Assembly (NCBI RefSeq): GCF_944324525.1
Contig: NZ_CALUWS010000008.1
Span: 1 to 64,000, forward strand
From: an uncultured Desulfovibrio sp.
GTDB lineage: Bacteria; Desulfobacterota; Desulfovibrionia; Desulfovibrionales; Desulfovibrionaceae
Length of the DNA stretch: 64,000 bases
Direction of reading: 5' to 3'
Below, piece after piece: positions 17,375-26,146 of the stretch. Numbering within the stretch: position 1 is the stretch's first letter; each line of letters opens with the position of its first letter. A program made the position numbers and the translations under genes. Below the pieces are notes generated by a model, which made no database searches, was not told where the DNA came from, and saw only the letters and a list, made by a program, of their open reading frames with translations.

Positions 17375-18883
17375 ATGCACGATCATGAAGACTGGCAGGC
17401 TGCCGGCAACCATACCGTCCCCTCCCGGGATGCGGACGCGCCGCGGCGGGATGACGGAGGGAACGACACGACGCCGCTCTCCCCCGGAACGCCGGCCTCG
17501 TCTTTTTCCGCGGAGCCGCCCCCGCTGGCTACGGCGCAGGAAGATGCGCCTTCCGACGAGCAGCACCGCTACGCCATGCCGGATTTCTGCCTTGACGAGG
17601 GCGACGAGATTGACGCCGAATTCGTCCATCCCGCCGACCTGGCCGACCATCTGGAAAACCTGACGCTGGAAAAGCAGGTCTGCGCCCTGCGCCACATGGC
17701 CAAGGAGGACGCCGCCGAGGCGCTCGCCGAACTGGACGGCAGCGTGGCCGTGGACGTGCTGGAAAACCTCGATGCCGACGTGGCGGCCCAGATCATCGCC
17801 GAGATGGAGCCGGACGACGCCGCCGACGTGCTGGACGAGCTGGACGAGGGGCACCGGGACGTCCTGCTGGGCAAGCTGGACAGGGAAGATTCCGAAGAGC
17901 TGCGCAACCTGCTCAACTTTGACCCGGATTCCGCCGCCGGGGTCATGAACATCGAGCTCATCCTGCTCGAGGAACACATGACCGTGGACGAGGCCATCGC
18001 CCACATCCGCAGCGAGATGGAAGACAAGGAAAGCCCCTACTACGGCTATGTGGTGGACGCGTCGGACATCCTGCTCGGCGTCCTCTCCCTGCGGGACATC
18101 ATGCTGGCCCGGCCCGGGACCGTGGTGGGCGATGCCGTGCGCGGGCAGAGCGTGGTCAGCGTGCCGTACGACATGGACAAGGGCGAGGTGGCCAGCCTGT
18201 TGTCGCACTACAACTTCCTGGCCATGCCCGTGGTGGACCATGAGGGGCACATCATGGGCGTCGTCACCTACGACGACATCATGGACATCATGCACGAGGA
18301 AGCCAGCGCCGACATGCAGGGCATGGTGGGCGCCGACCCCGGGGAAAGCGTCGATACCCCGTGGCTGGAAAGCGTGGCCAAGCGGCTGCCCTGGCTCGTG
18401 GTCAACATGGTCAATTCGGCGCTGTCCGCCTCCGTGGTCTATATGTTTGAAGGCACCATCGCCCAGATGGCCGCCCTGGCCGTGCTCATGCCCATGGTGG
18501 CCAATCAGGCGGGCAACACCGGGCAGCAGGCGCTGGCCGTCATGATCCGCCAGCTGGCCACGGACCGTTTCGAGCAGAAAAAAGCCTGGCTTGCCGTGCT
18601 GCGTGAAGCCAAGATCGGCCTGTTCACCGGCGTCATCATGGCGCTGCTGGCCTTTGTGGGAGCCTGGATATTCACCAGCATACCGCAGGTCGGCATGGTC
18701 ATGGCAGGGGCGCTGCTTTGCGACATGATGCTCGGCGCTGTGGCCGGAGGCTCCATCCCGCTCATTTTCCGGGCTATGGGGCGTGACCCGGCACAGGCCT
18801 CCAGCATCTTCCTCACCACCATCACGGACGGCGCGGGCTTCTTCCTCTTTCTGGGACTGGCGACGCTCTTCCTGTTCCAATAG
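17375..18883 (+). CDS. mgtE: magnesium transporter MgtE
   Basis: MgtE is an inner-membrane Mg2+ channel gated by its cytosolic domains. The 502-residue protein has an acidic, low-complexity N-terminal extension (about 70 residues), the helical N domain with HPADLADHLENL and EPDDAADVLDELD-type repeats, two CBS domains (about residues 210-330, VVDASDILLGVLSLRDIM and VVDHEGHIMGVVTYDDIMD), and a membrane domain of five segments with NMVNSALSASVV, MPMVANQAGNTGQQA and GALLCDMMLGAVAGGSIPL. The ATG at 17375 follows AAAGGAGGGGG; an upstream ATG has no ribosome site. Its TAG stop is the first three bases of a family A repeat. Confidence 0.94.
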   Translation: MHDHEDWQAAGNHTVPSRDADAPRRDDGGNDTTPLSPGTPASSFSAEPPPLATAQEDAPSDEQHRYAMPDFCLDEGDEIDAEFVHPADLADHLENLTLEKQVCALRHMAKEDAAEALAELDGSVAVDVLENLDADVAAQIIAEMEPDDAADVLDELDEGHRDVLLGKLDREDSEELRNLLNFDPDSAAGVMNIELILLEEHMTVDEAIAHIRSEMEDKESPYYGYVVDASDILLGVLSLRDIMLARPGTVVGDAVRGQSVVSVPYDMDKGEVASLLSHYNFLAMPVVDHEGHIMGVVTYDDIMDIMHEEASADMQGMVGADPGESVDTPWLESVAKRLPWLVVNMVNSALSASVVYMFEGTIAQMAALAVLMPMVANQAGNTGQQALAVMIRQLATDRFEQKKAWLAVLREAKIGLFTGVIMALLAFVGAWIFTSIPQVGMVMAGALLCDMMLGAVAGGSIPLIFRAMGRDPAQASSIFLTTITDGAGFFLFLGLATLFLFQ

Positions 18884-18988
18884 AGCATTTCCAGTTTGAA
18901 ACGCTTTGCGTTTCAAACCATATGGCCTGTCATTTTACGGAAAAAGCTCTGTTTTTCCGCTCACGCTGGGCCGGGCTGGGCGGTGGAC
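18881..18988 (+). repeat. dispersed repeat family A, copy 3 (3' part lost)
   Basis: Begins with TAGAGCATTTCCAG, whose TAG is the mgtE stop codon. Palindrome 1 (GTTTGAAACGC / GCGTTTCAAAC) and the CATATGGCCTGTCATTTTACGG block are intact; the copy breaks off after GGGCCGGGCTGGGCGG, where a terminator follows. Confidence 0.7.
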
Positions 18989-18993
18989 AAAAG

Positions 18994-19027
18994 AAAAGGC
19001 ATTCGGGAGATCCCGAGTGCCTTTTTT
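18994..19027 (+). terminator. intrinsic terminator after mgtE
   Basis: AAAGGCATTCGGG and CCCGAGTGCCTTT form a 13-bp stem (one wobble pair) around AGAT and run into TTTTTT. Strong factor-independent terminator, about 110 bases past the mgtE stop. Confidence 0.8.
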
Positions 19028-19140
19028 GCGCTGACAGGCATGTCTGATGTCGCTGCCGGAATATGGCACGCAACTTCGGAAAGGGCGTCGTCCGTTCCCG
19101 GCAGGGGAGTGCCTGGGCGGCCGCGGCGCGGGGACGCGGC

Positions 19141-20460
19141 CTACTTGCCCATGGCGTTCATGAAATCCTTGTTGGACTTGGTGCCCCGCATCTTGTCCAG
19201 CAGGAATTCCATGCTGTCGATGGGGGACATGGGCGCAAGGATCTTGCGCAGTATCCAGACCCGGTTGAGCACATCTTCCGGCAGAAGCAGATCTTCCTTG
19301 CGCGTGCCGGTACGGTTGATGTCGATGGCCGGGAAGACGCGCTTTTCGGCGAGGTGGCGGTCCAGGAATATCTCCATGTTGCCGGTGCCCTTGAATTCTT
19401 CAAAAATCACTTCATCCATGCGGGAACCGGTGTCGATGAGGGCCGTGGCGATGATGGTCAGGCTGCCGCCTTCCTCGATATTGCGGGCCGCGCCGAAAAA
19501 GCGTTTGGGGCGCTGCAGGGCATTGGCATCCAGACCGCCGGAAAGCACGCGGCCCGAAGAGGGGGTGACGGTATTGAAGGCGCGCCCGAGGCGGGTGATG
19601 GAGTCCAGCAGGATGACCACGTCCCGCTTGCGTTCCACAAGGCGCTTGGCCTTTTCCAGCACCATTTCGCAGACCTGAACGTGGCGTTGCGGGGGCTCGT
19701 CGAAGGTGGAGCTCACGACTTCGGCCTTTTTGACCGTGCGCTCCATGTCGGTGACTTCCTCGGGGCGTTCGTCGATGAGCAGGACGATGAGGTAGACGTC
19801 AGGATTATTGGCGTTGATGGCATTGGCCAGCGATTGCAGCAGAACGGTCTTGCCGGTGCGGGGCGGGGCGACGATGAGGCCGCGCTGACCGCAGCCGATG
19901 GGAGCCATAAGGTCGATGACGCGGTTGGAGAGGTTCTTGTCGCCATTCTCCATGACCAGCTGGCGATCGGGATAGATGGGGGTGAGGTTATCGAAGAGGA
20001 CGAGGTTTTTGGCGTTTTCAGGCGGCTCGAAGCCGATTTCCGTGACTTTCAGCAGGGCGAAATAACGTTCCCCCTCCTTGGGGGGGCGTATCTGCCCGGA
20101 CACCACATCCCCCTTGCGCAGGGAAAAGCGCCGTATCTGGGAGGGGGAAACGTAGATATCGTCCGGGCCGGGCATATAACTGCATAAAGGCGAACGCAGG
20201 AAGCCGAAGCCGTCCGGCAGTATCTCCAGCACGCCGTCCCCGAAGATGGCCCCGTTCTGGGAAGCGCAGCTTTGCAGCAGGGCAAAGATGAGCTCCTGTT
20301 TGCGCATGGAGCTGGCATTCTCGATCTCGTATTTCTCCGCCAGTTCCATGAGATCCTGCATGCTGCGGGTTTTGAGATCGGTAAGACTCAGGGTGCTGTC
20401 GGACAGGAGTTCCGGCTCGGCCTTTTTTTTGCGAACGGGCTTACGAGGTTTTTTTTCCAT
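19141..20460 (-). CDS. rho: transcription termination factor Rho
   Basis: Rho is a hexameric RNA-dependent ATPase that ends transcription. The 439-residue protein has a short lysine-rich N-terminus, the cold-shock-like RNA-binding domain ([25 protein letters not shown]), Walker [13 protein letters not shown], Walker [18 protein letters not shown], the Q-loop/R-loop region [13 protein letters not shown] and [14 protein letters not shown], and [17 protein letters not shown] near the end. Monocistronic by appearance: about 200 bases separate it from carD upstream. Confidence 0.97.
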   Translation of the reverse strand: MEKKPRKPVRKKKAEPELLSDSTLSLTDLKTRSMQDLMELAEKYEIENASSMRKQELIFALLQSCASQNGAIFGDGVLEILPDGFGFLRSPLCSYMPGPDDIYVSPSQIRRFSLRKGDVVSGQIRPPKEGERYFALLKVTEIGFEPPENAKNLVLFDNLTPIYPDRQLVMENGDKNLSNRVIDLMAPIGCGQRGLIVAPPRTGKTVLLQSLANAINANNPDVYLIVLLIDERPEEVTDMERTVKKAEVVSSTFDEPPQRHVQVCEMVLEKAKRLVERKRDVVILLDSITRLGRAFNTVTPSSGRVLSGGLDANALQRPKRFFGAARNIEEGGSLTIIATALIDTGSRMDEVIFEEFKGTGNMEIFLDRHLAEKRVFPAIDINRTGTRKEDLLLPEDVLNRVWILRKILAPMSPIDSMEFLLDKMRGTKSNKDFMNAMGK

Positions 20461-20662
20461 GAGATTGCAATAGGGAATACGGCACGTTGAATGTGTCGTC
20501 TGATGTGATGGAGAAAACTGTGGGGAAATGGAACAAAAAAGATGTGTGCCTTGCGATTAGCGCAAGTCAGGAAAAAAGGCAAGCAAAAAAGCTGGGATTT
20601 CCCGTGAGCGAACGCCAGAAAAGGCGCGGCCGTGCCGGGTGGGCGGGGGGAAAGGCGAGGGG

Positions 20663-21184
20663 TCAGCAGGCGGCGGCTTCCGGCACGGGGGGAGGCGCAT
20701 AACGCTGGAGGAGATCATCCCTCAGGTCATGTTCATCCAGCTTGAGCACTTCGCCGATCTCGCCGGTGACAAGGCTCATGGCCTGCTCCTGGAGGCGGCG
20801 CTCCCCGAAGGAGAGGTCCTTTTGGCGGCTGATGAGCAAAAGCTCCCGCAGCACCTCGGCCACCACGCCGAGGTCGGGACTCTTGAGGCGCTCGGAGTAC
20901 TCGCGGAAACGGCGGTTCCAGTTCTGACCCGTATGCACGTTTTTTTCCGTTTCGGACTGGAGAGAACCCCAGATGCGGCGTGCCTCGTCGGCGGCGATGA
21001 GGGGGCGCAGCCCCACGTTGGTCGCATTGGCCACCGGCACCATGAGCGTGATGTTGTTGGCGCGGATGCGCACGATGTACAGCTCGCACGCGACGCCGCC
21101 TATTTGCTGATTATTGACGCGTTCTATCTCTCCTACCCCTTGCGCGGGATAAACGACAAGCTCACCGGCGGTAAACATAGGCAT
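20663..21184 (-). CDS. CarD family transcriptional regulator
   Basis: CarD-type proteins bind RNA polymerase beta through an N-terminal Tudor-like domain and adjust open-complex stability at many promoters. The 173-residue protein has MFTAGELVVYPAQGVGEIERV, then YIVRIRANNITLMVPVANATNVGLRPL, followed by an alpha-helical half (NRRFREYSERLKSPDLGVVAEVLREL) and AMSLVTGEIGEVL. The start is MPMFTAG at 21184 (or the next Met at 21178), preceded by GGAAG. The gene is read towards rho. Confidence 0.92.
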   Translation of the reverse strand: MPMFTAGELVVYPAQGVGEIERVNNQQIGGVACELYIVRIRANNITLMVPVANATNVGLRPLIAADEARRIWGSLQSETEKNVHTGQNWNRRFREYSERLKSPDLGVVAEVLRELLLISRQKDLSFGERRLQEQAMSLVTGEIGEVLKLDEHDLRDDLLQRYAPPPVPEAAAC

Positions 21185-21359
21185 CCACTTCCGGTTGATA
21201 TGTGGGAGTACAAAAAGGGAAAGGTCGGGAGTATATTTCCCGACTGTTAAGAGATAGTAACAAGATGCGAAAGTAATGTCCAGCAAAAAAATTTTTTTTA
21301 CGGGTATGTGGCTCCTCACGCCCTGCATCCGGATTGCAGCGCCAGAGCTTGCGGCGCCG

Positions 21360-21505
21360 TAGAGCATTTTACCTTTGAAACGGGTAAAATGCGCGGCGGC
21401 GGGCAGCGCCGCCCGGCCCAAACCAAGTGGAAAAAGCGCGCTTTTCCCGCGAAATGACAGGCTATATGGTTTGGAACGCGAAGCGTTTCAAACAGAAATT
21501 GCTCT
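21360..21505 (-). repeat. dispersed repeat family A, copy 4 (reverse orientation)
   Basis: Runs TAGAGCATTTTACCTTTG, a GTAAAAT mirror, the GCGGCGG / CCGCC palindrome, the GGAAAAAGCGC / GCGCTTTTCCC palindrome, then GTTTGGAACGC / GCGTTTCAAAC and GAAATTGCTCT. It lies directly upstream of carD and could contain or displace its promoter. Confidence 0.75.
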
Positions 21506-21533
21506 GGACGCGCCGGGAGCCACAGGGACGAAA

Positions 21534-21566
21534 AAAGCCCCCGGAACGGACGCTTCGGGGGCTTTC
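21534..21566 (-). terminator. intrinsic terminator between two family A repeats
   Basis: Minus-strand stem AAAGCCCCCG / CGGGGGCTTT with a 12-base loop, followed by TTTTTTCG. It lies downstream of the 76-residue gene and the SGNH hydrolase gene and would end their transcript. Confidence 0.7.
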
Positions 21567-21584
21567 TCGCGGCGGGGAGGGGCT

Positions 21585-21730
21585 GGAGCGTTTCCCCTTT
21601 GAAAAAAGGAAAGCGTGGGACGGCGGACAACGCCGTCCGGCCCAACGTGAGCGGAAAAACCACTTTTTTTCCGCGAAAGGTCAGGCCGCATGGTTTGAAA
21701 CGTGACGCGTTTCAAACGGAAAATGCTCTA
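21585..21730 (-). repeat. dispersed repeat family A, copy 5 (reverse orientation)
   Basis: Complete copy, from GGAGCGTTTCCCCTTTG to AAAATGCTCTA. The final CTA (21728-21730) is the complement of the TAG stop codon of the 76-residue gene on the minus strand, as in copy 3 with mgtE. Palindromes GCGGAAAAACC / TTTTTTTTCCGC and GTTTGAAACG / CGTTTCAAAC are present. Confidence 0.75.
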
Positions 21731-21958
21731 TTTGCCCATGCCGCCGGCGTACAGACGGCGGCCGTGCCGCAGCTGCAGCTCGGCAACGATGAGCTGCTCA
21801 TATTCCGGGGCCAGCGGCAGTTCGGCCTTGATCTGCTGGGAAAGAAGCCCCGCAAGCTGCTGGGTCTCTTCCCAGATCTCCAGCAGTTCATCGTCTTCCA
21901 GCGTCTTCACCTTGTCGGCGAAGGGGGCATCGTCGTTGAAGGGATGACAGGAACCCAT
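21728..21958 (-). CDS. small conserved-type hypothetical protein, 76 aa
   Basis: Not recognised. The acidic N-terminal two-thirds (FADKVKTLEDDELLEIWEETQ, then QQIKAELPLAPEYEQLIVAELQLRHGRR) is predicted helical, and the end is Gly-rich (LYAGGMGK). There is no signal peptide or membrane segment. The gene begins 9 bases after the stop of the SGNH hydrolase gene, with AGGAC nearby as a poor ribosome site, so the two are probably one transcript. The stop codon lies in a family A repeat, so the original C-terminus may have been longer. Confidence 0.65.
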   Translation of the reverse strand: MGSCHPFNDDAPFADKVKTLEDDELLEIWEETQQLAGLLSQQIKAELPLAPEYEQLIVAELQLRHGRRLYAGGMGK

Positions 21959-21967
21959 GTATATGTC

Positions 21968-22582
21968 CTACGGTTGGGTGGTCAGAAAAGCCTGCACGGA
22001 CGGCAGGGCAAAGAGGGCCTCGGCCATGACTTCGCAGCCTTCGGGACCGGCATGGATGCCGTCACGCAGGCTCTCCATGTACGCGGACGACCCCTTGAGC
22101 GTCTCAAAGACGTCGGCCCAGCCGAAACCGTGTTCGGCGCAAAGTTCGGCATAGGCGCGGTTGAGTCCCGCGATGCGGGCCGTCACGTCCGGATTGGCTA
22201 TGGGGGGGACGCTGATGAGCAGCACCGGCGCAAGGGCGGCGGCCTCGGTCAGCATGGCCTGCATGGTGGCGCAGACTTCGGCCACGGGCTTGCCGTCGGC
22301 GGGCACCATGTCCACCACGCCGGCGCAAAAGGCGATATGCGGCGAGATGCCGGGAAGCTGGCGCGCCTCCCATTCCTGTTTCCAGCGGGCCCGCACGTCC
22401 ATGACCGTATGGCGGCGGACGCCGAGGTTATAGAAGGTCGCCGGAGGCAGAGCATAGAGGCCCGCCGCGCCGCCCTTGCGGGCAAGACGGCCGACCCAGC
22501 CGCCCTGCATGGCGTCGTCATTGACGCCCAGGGTCAGGGAATCGCCGTAAAAGAACCATGTTTCCGTCACATTGCGGGACAT
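21968..22582 (-). CDS. SGNH/GDSL-type hydrolase
   Basis: A 204-residue esterase/lipase-fold protein. Block I is FYGDSLTLGV with the nucleophile serine; block II glycine is in YNLGVRRHTVMDV; block V is RDGIHAGPEG, giving the Asp and His of the triad. Block III, normally G-x-N-D, reads CAGVVDM here, so the oxyanion-hole asparagine is missing and activity may be altered. No signal peptide, so cytosolic. A strong AGGAGGATAACGG site precedes the ATG. Substrate unknown. Confidence 0.85.
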   Translation of the reverse strand: MSRNVTETWFFYGDSLTLGVNDDAMQGGWVGRLARKGGAAGLYALPPATFYNLGVRRHTVMDVRARWKQEWEARQLPGISPHIAFCAGVVDMVPADGKPVAEVCATMQAMLTEAAALAPVLLISVPPIANPDVTARIAGLNRAYAELCAEHGFGWADVFETLKGSSAYMESLRDGIHAGPEGCEVMAEALFALPSVQAFLTTQP

Positions 22583-22596
22583 CCGTTATCCTCCTG

Positions 22597-22738
22597 TAGA
22601 GCATTCTCAGCTTGGAACGCAAAGCGTTTCAAACATTGCAGCCTGCCGTTTCGCGGAAAAAGCGCGGCTTTTCCGCTCGCTTTGGGCCGGGCGGCGCGAT
22701 GCCGCCGCGCGCTTTGCCTTTTTCAACGGCAAAACGTA
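22597..22738 (+). repeat. dispersed repeat family A, copy 6
   Basis: TAGAGCATTCTCAG begins 15 bases from the SGNH hydrolase start codon, so the element occupies that gene's promoter side. Palindromes GAACGC / GCGTTTC, GCGGAAAAAGC / GCTTTTCCGC and GGCGGC / GCCGCC follow, ending TTTTTCAACGGCAAAACGT. The 3' terminal CTCTA is degenerate. Confidence 0.7.
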
Positions 22739-22811
22739 CTGGAAGCGTCCCGTAGCGCCCTGCGCCGGGAACGGCAAGGAGCGCGGACATCACGGGAGCC
22801 GGCTGTTTCGC

Positions 22812-25427
22812 CTACCGGCAGGCGGCGGCAAAGTGCTGTTCCGTCTTGCACAGATGCATGGCGGGGCGCAGGGTCTCGGCCTCGCCCAGCGAGGCCAGGA
22901 CTTCCAGGCAGAACACTGCCGGAGAGAGATACATGCTAGCCCAATCCTGCGTGAATGTCACGGCATCGTCCGCCTGCGACCACTGGGCGAGCAGGGGGCG
23001 GATATCCACGGTACGCATGCCCTTCTTGGTCTCGCGGGTCAGCGGATGTTCGTCTTCGGCCGTGAAGCGGGCAAAGGCGGCGGCAAGCGTCGCGCCGTCC
23101 ACCCCGTCCACGCGCAGCTGGAAGGTCTCGCGCACGGACTGCTCCGTACGGCGGCTGCCGTCCACGCTTTCCACATGCAGGATGTCCATGCCGGGCGGCA
23201 GGACCTCCCGCAGGCGGCGGGCCACTTCCACGGCGTCGAGGGGTTCGCGCAGGGTGATGGCGAACCATTCCGCGCGGCTTTCCACGCCCACGGGCAGGGC
23301 GCGGCCGAAACTCATGAGCGGCAGGGGATGGAAGCCCTGGGAGAAGCTCATGGGCAGGCGGGCGCGGCGCAGGGCCCGGTCCAGCAGGGACTGCAGCTCA
23401 AGCTGGCTCAGATAGGCGCAGCCGCCGGTCTTGCTGTGCCAGATGCGGAACTGGGCGGCCTTGACGGTGAGCTCCGGCGCGATCTGCGGCGGCTTCTTTT
23501 CCAGTTCGCGGCAGATGATGCGGCCCTCGGCATCCCTGTGCGGTTCGTGGGCGCTTTGATCCCGCTGGTTGAAGATGAGACGGTTACGGTGCAGGGGGCC
23601 GTCGTCCGTGGCCTTCCCGGCGTGGGGCAGGCGCGAGGGCCGGGCCGGGGTGTCGCAGGCCCCGCAGGCGCGGCAGGCCCCGTAACGGCAGTCGTCGGTC
23701 ACTTTCTCGGCCTGGGCCCGCTCCCATTCGCGGCGCAGGAATTCGGGCGAGATGCCGGCTTCCAGATGGTCCCAGGGCAGGGGAGCGTCCAGGGGGCGGG
23801 CGGCGATGAAGTCGGCGGGCGCAAGCCCGTTTTCCGCCAGCGCCGCATACCACGGCTCAAGGGAGAACTCTTCCACCCAGCTCGTGAAGATGGCTCCCTT
23901 GCGGTAGGCGGCCTCCACTACCGGGGCCAGTTCGCGCCCGGCGCGGGAGAGGATGCCTTCCAGATGGCTCATGGCCGGCTCATGCCAGCGCAGCTTGAGG
24001 AACTTCTGTCCCTTGAAGGCTTCGCGCACCAGGCGGACGCGGCGTTCGATCTCTTCCATGCCGATCTGTTCCACCCACTGGAAGGGGGTGAAGGGCTTGG
24101 GCACGAAGGGGGAGAGGGCCGCCGTGACCTGCAGGCGGGGATTGCCGCGCCCGGCGGCGTCGCGCACCTTGCGGCAGAGGTCGGCGATGGCCAGCAGGTC
24201 GTCGTCGTTCTCCGTGGGCAGGCCGATCATGAAATAGAGCTTGACCTGCCGCCAGCCGTATTCCAGCAGTTTTTGCACATGGAGGAGGAGCTGTTCCTCG
24301 CTGACGCCCTTGTTGATGACGTCGCGCAGGCGCTGGCTGCCCGCTTCCGGCGCAAGGGTGCAGCCCGTGCGGCGGATGTCGGCCATGCGGCGCATGATGT
24401 CGTCATCGATGGAGCCCACCCGCAGCGACGGCAGGGAAAGGCTGACCTGCTCATGGACGCAGCGGTCGAGCACCCGGTTGGACAGGGTCTTGAGGGCGGA
24501 GAAATCCCCGGTGGACAGGGAAAGGAAGGAGATCTCGTCATACCCTGTCTTGTTCAGGCAGTCTTCCAGCAGGCGGGCGATGTTGTCCAGCGAGCGTTCC
24601 CGCACCGGCCGGTAGACCATGCCCGCATGGCAGAAGCGGCAGCCGCGCGTGCAGCCGCGGGCGATCTCCAGCGAAAGGCGGTTATGCACCGCGCCCACGG
24701 GCACCACCTGCTCCACGGGGTAGGGCGCGCTGTCGAGGTCGGCCACGATGCGCCGGGCGGGGCGGGCATGGTCGGCAAAGCGCGGCGTCAGGCTGCCGTC
24801 CGCCTGCGGCGTGAAGAAGGACGGCACATAGACGCCGGGGATGTGGCGCGCTTCCTCCAGATAGCGGGCACGGCCCCAGCCGGCGGCCTTGGCCTTCTCC
24901 AGCAGGTCGAGCACGTCCACGAGGGTCTCCTCGCCGTCGCCCAGCACGCAGAAGTCCAGAAAAGGCACGAGCGGTTCCGCGCTGAGCAGAGCGCCGCCGC
25001 CCGCGAAGATCAGCGGACAGGCGGAGAGGTCGTCGGGCCTGTCCGCATGGCGCAGGGGGATGCCGCCCAGATCCAGCATGTACAGGATGTTGGTGTAGCA
25101 AAGCTCATTGGTGACGGAGAAGGAGACGCAGTCCGCCTTGCCGATGGGCAGACCGGATTCCAGCGTGCAGAGCGGGGCTCCATGACGGCGCAGGATGTCG
25201 CCGCTTTCCCGATCCGGGGCCATGACGCGCTCGGCCCACCAGTTCTCGCGGGCGTTGACGATGCCGTAAAGGATCTTTTGTCCCAGATAGGACATGCCGA
25301 CGTCGTAGGTGTCGGGAAAGGCCAGCGCTACCCGGAGCGTCACCGCCTCGGGGGATTTGCGGCATACGCCTTCTTCGATGCCGACATAGCGGCTGGGGCG
25401 GGGCAGGATCGGAAGCAGGTTTTGCAT
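22812..25427 (-). CDS. B12-binding-like radical SAM protein fused to a DUF2344 domain
   Basis: An 871-residue fusion of the TIGR03960 radical SAM type with a C-terminal TIGR03936/DUF2344 domain. The N-terminal part has a Rossmann-like segment (ALAFPDTYDVGMSYLGQKIL, FAGGGALLSAEP, VLGDGEETL); the radical SAM core has the cluster motif ARGCTRGCRFCHAGMVYRP (C-x3-C-x2-C). A Cys-rich stretch (CRYGACRACGACDTP) links to DUF2344 (YLSQLELQSLLDRALRRA, PMSFSQGFHPLP). Reaction not established. I use the ATG at 25427; upstream lies the terminator of the preceding gene. Confidence 0.88.
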   Translation of the reverse strand: MQNLLPILPRPSRYVGIEEGVCRKSPEAVTLRVALAFPDTYDVGMSYLGQKILYGIVNARENWWAERVMAPDRESGDILRRHGAPLCTLESGLPIGKADCVSFSVTNELCYTNILYMLDLGGIPLRHADRPDDLSACPLIFAGGGALLSAEPLVPFLDFCVLGDGEETLVDVLDLLEKAKAAGWGRARYLEEARHIPGVYVPSFFTPQADGSLTPRFADHARPARRIVADLDSAPYPVEQVVPVGAVHNRLSLEIARGCTRGCRFCHAGMVYRPVRERSLDNIARLLEDCLNKTGYDEISFLSLSTGDFSALKTLSNRVLDRCVHEQVSLSLPSLRVGSIDDDIMRRMADIRRTGCTLAPEAGSQRLRDVINKGVSEEQLLLHVQKLLEYGWRQVKLYFMIGLPTENDDDLLAIADLCRKVRDAAGRGNPRLQVTAALSPFVPKPFTPFQWVEQIGMEEIERRVRLVREAFKGQKFLKLRWHEPAMSHLEGILSRAGRELAPVVEAAYRKGAIFTSWVEEFSLEPWYAALAENGLAPADFIAARPLDAPLPWDHLEAGISPEFLRREWERAQAEKVTDDCRYGACRACGACDTPARPSRLPHAGKATDDGPLHRNRLIFNQRDQSAHEPHRDAEGRIICRELEKKPPQIAPELTVKAAQFRIWHSKTGGCAYLSQLELQSLLDRALRRARLPMSFSQGFHPLPLMSFGRALPVGVESRAEWFAITLREPLDAVEVARRLREVLPPGMDILHVESVDGSRRTEQSVRETFQLRVDGVDGATLAAAFARFTAEDEHPLTRETKKGMRTVDIRPLLAQWSQADDAVTFTQDWASMYLSPAVFCLEVLASLGEAETLRPAMHLCKTEQHFAAACR

Positions 25428-25452
25428 GGGGAGTCCGGGCTGAAAGAGGCAA

Positions 25453-25477
25453 GAAAAAAGGGCGGTTGCCACCGCCC
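25453..25477 (-). terminator. intrinsic terminator of the Sm-like gene
   Basis: Minus-strand GGGCGGT / ACCGCCC, 4-base loop, then TTTTTTCTTG. It separates the 113-residue gene from the radical SAM gene and argues against the longer frame for the latter, which would read through this hairpin. Confidence 0.75.
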
Positions 25478-25550
25478 CGGGTATCGGAAGAAAATCTTCC
25501 CCAGTACGGGCCTTTCCGGCGGGATGGCGCGGAAACGGCGCACGCGGGGA

Positions 25551-25892
25551 CTACGGCGTCACCAGACCGCCGGACGTGGGGGCGGGGCCGCCGCCGAACT
25601 TGAGCTTGCCGAGCCCGCCGGCCACGGTGAGATTGGTGCTGGCTTCAATGTACTTGTCCTGCATTTCCTTGGGGGTATCGGCATAGCGGTACAGGAAATG
25701 CTTCCCTTCGATGGTGCCTTCGAAATTGGGTTCAAAGGGATAGCCGTAGGGCAGGATCATCATCTGCATGCCCTGCTGCGTGGGGATGCTCTGGATGATG
25801 GCGGTCTCGTTGAGGCAGTCCTTTTCGGCATCGTATTTGCCGATGACCAGTTCGCCGGTGACAAGCTTCATCAGTCGGATATCGTAAGCCAT
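25551..25892 (-). CDS. Sm-like-fold hypothetical protein, 113 aa
   Basis: No named family recognised. The opening MAYDIRLMKLVTGELVIGKYD and the following ETAIIQSIPTQQGMQMMILPYGYPFEP have the strand-turn pattern of LSm-like small barrels (KLxTGExxIGxx), so an Sm-like fold is my inference. The tail (GGLGKLKFGGGPAPTSGGL) is Gly-rich and probably disordered. The start follows GAGGAGAAACTC. It stands alone with its own terminator. Confidence 0.75.
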   Translation of the reverse strand: MAYDIRLMKLVTGELVIGKYDAEKDCLNETAIIQSIPTQQGMQMMILPYGYPFEPNFEGTIEGKHFLYRYADTPKEMQDKYIEASTNLTVAGGLGKLKFGGGPAPTSGGLVTP

Positions 25893-26146
25893 GAGTTTCT
25901 CCTCGAAGACGGCGGAAGCGTCCGCCGGAATACACGCCGGGAGGCAGCCCCTCAAATGGAAAAGAACCGGGCATGCCGGCACAGACCGGCATGACGCGGG
26001 CAGGGAGCGGCGTCCGGACGCAAGCGCGGATCCGGTAAGGGAAGGTGGCCCTTCCCGTGTCGGACTGCCAAGCAAATAGGCATTGCGGGAGCCTGTGTCA
26101 AGGCTTTTCTGTTGCCAGCGGCAGGGGCTTGGGCTACCGTCTGCCC

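Noticed and set aside
17339..18916. His-rich minus-strand frame opposite mgtE
   Set aside because: Histidine richness arises from the complement of GAC/GTG codons in mgtE; no independent evidence.
22572..25994. Plus-strand frame of 1140 codons opposite the radical SAM gene
   Set aside because: Antisense shadow; no domain recognised, while the minus strand has radical SAM and DUF2344 motifs.
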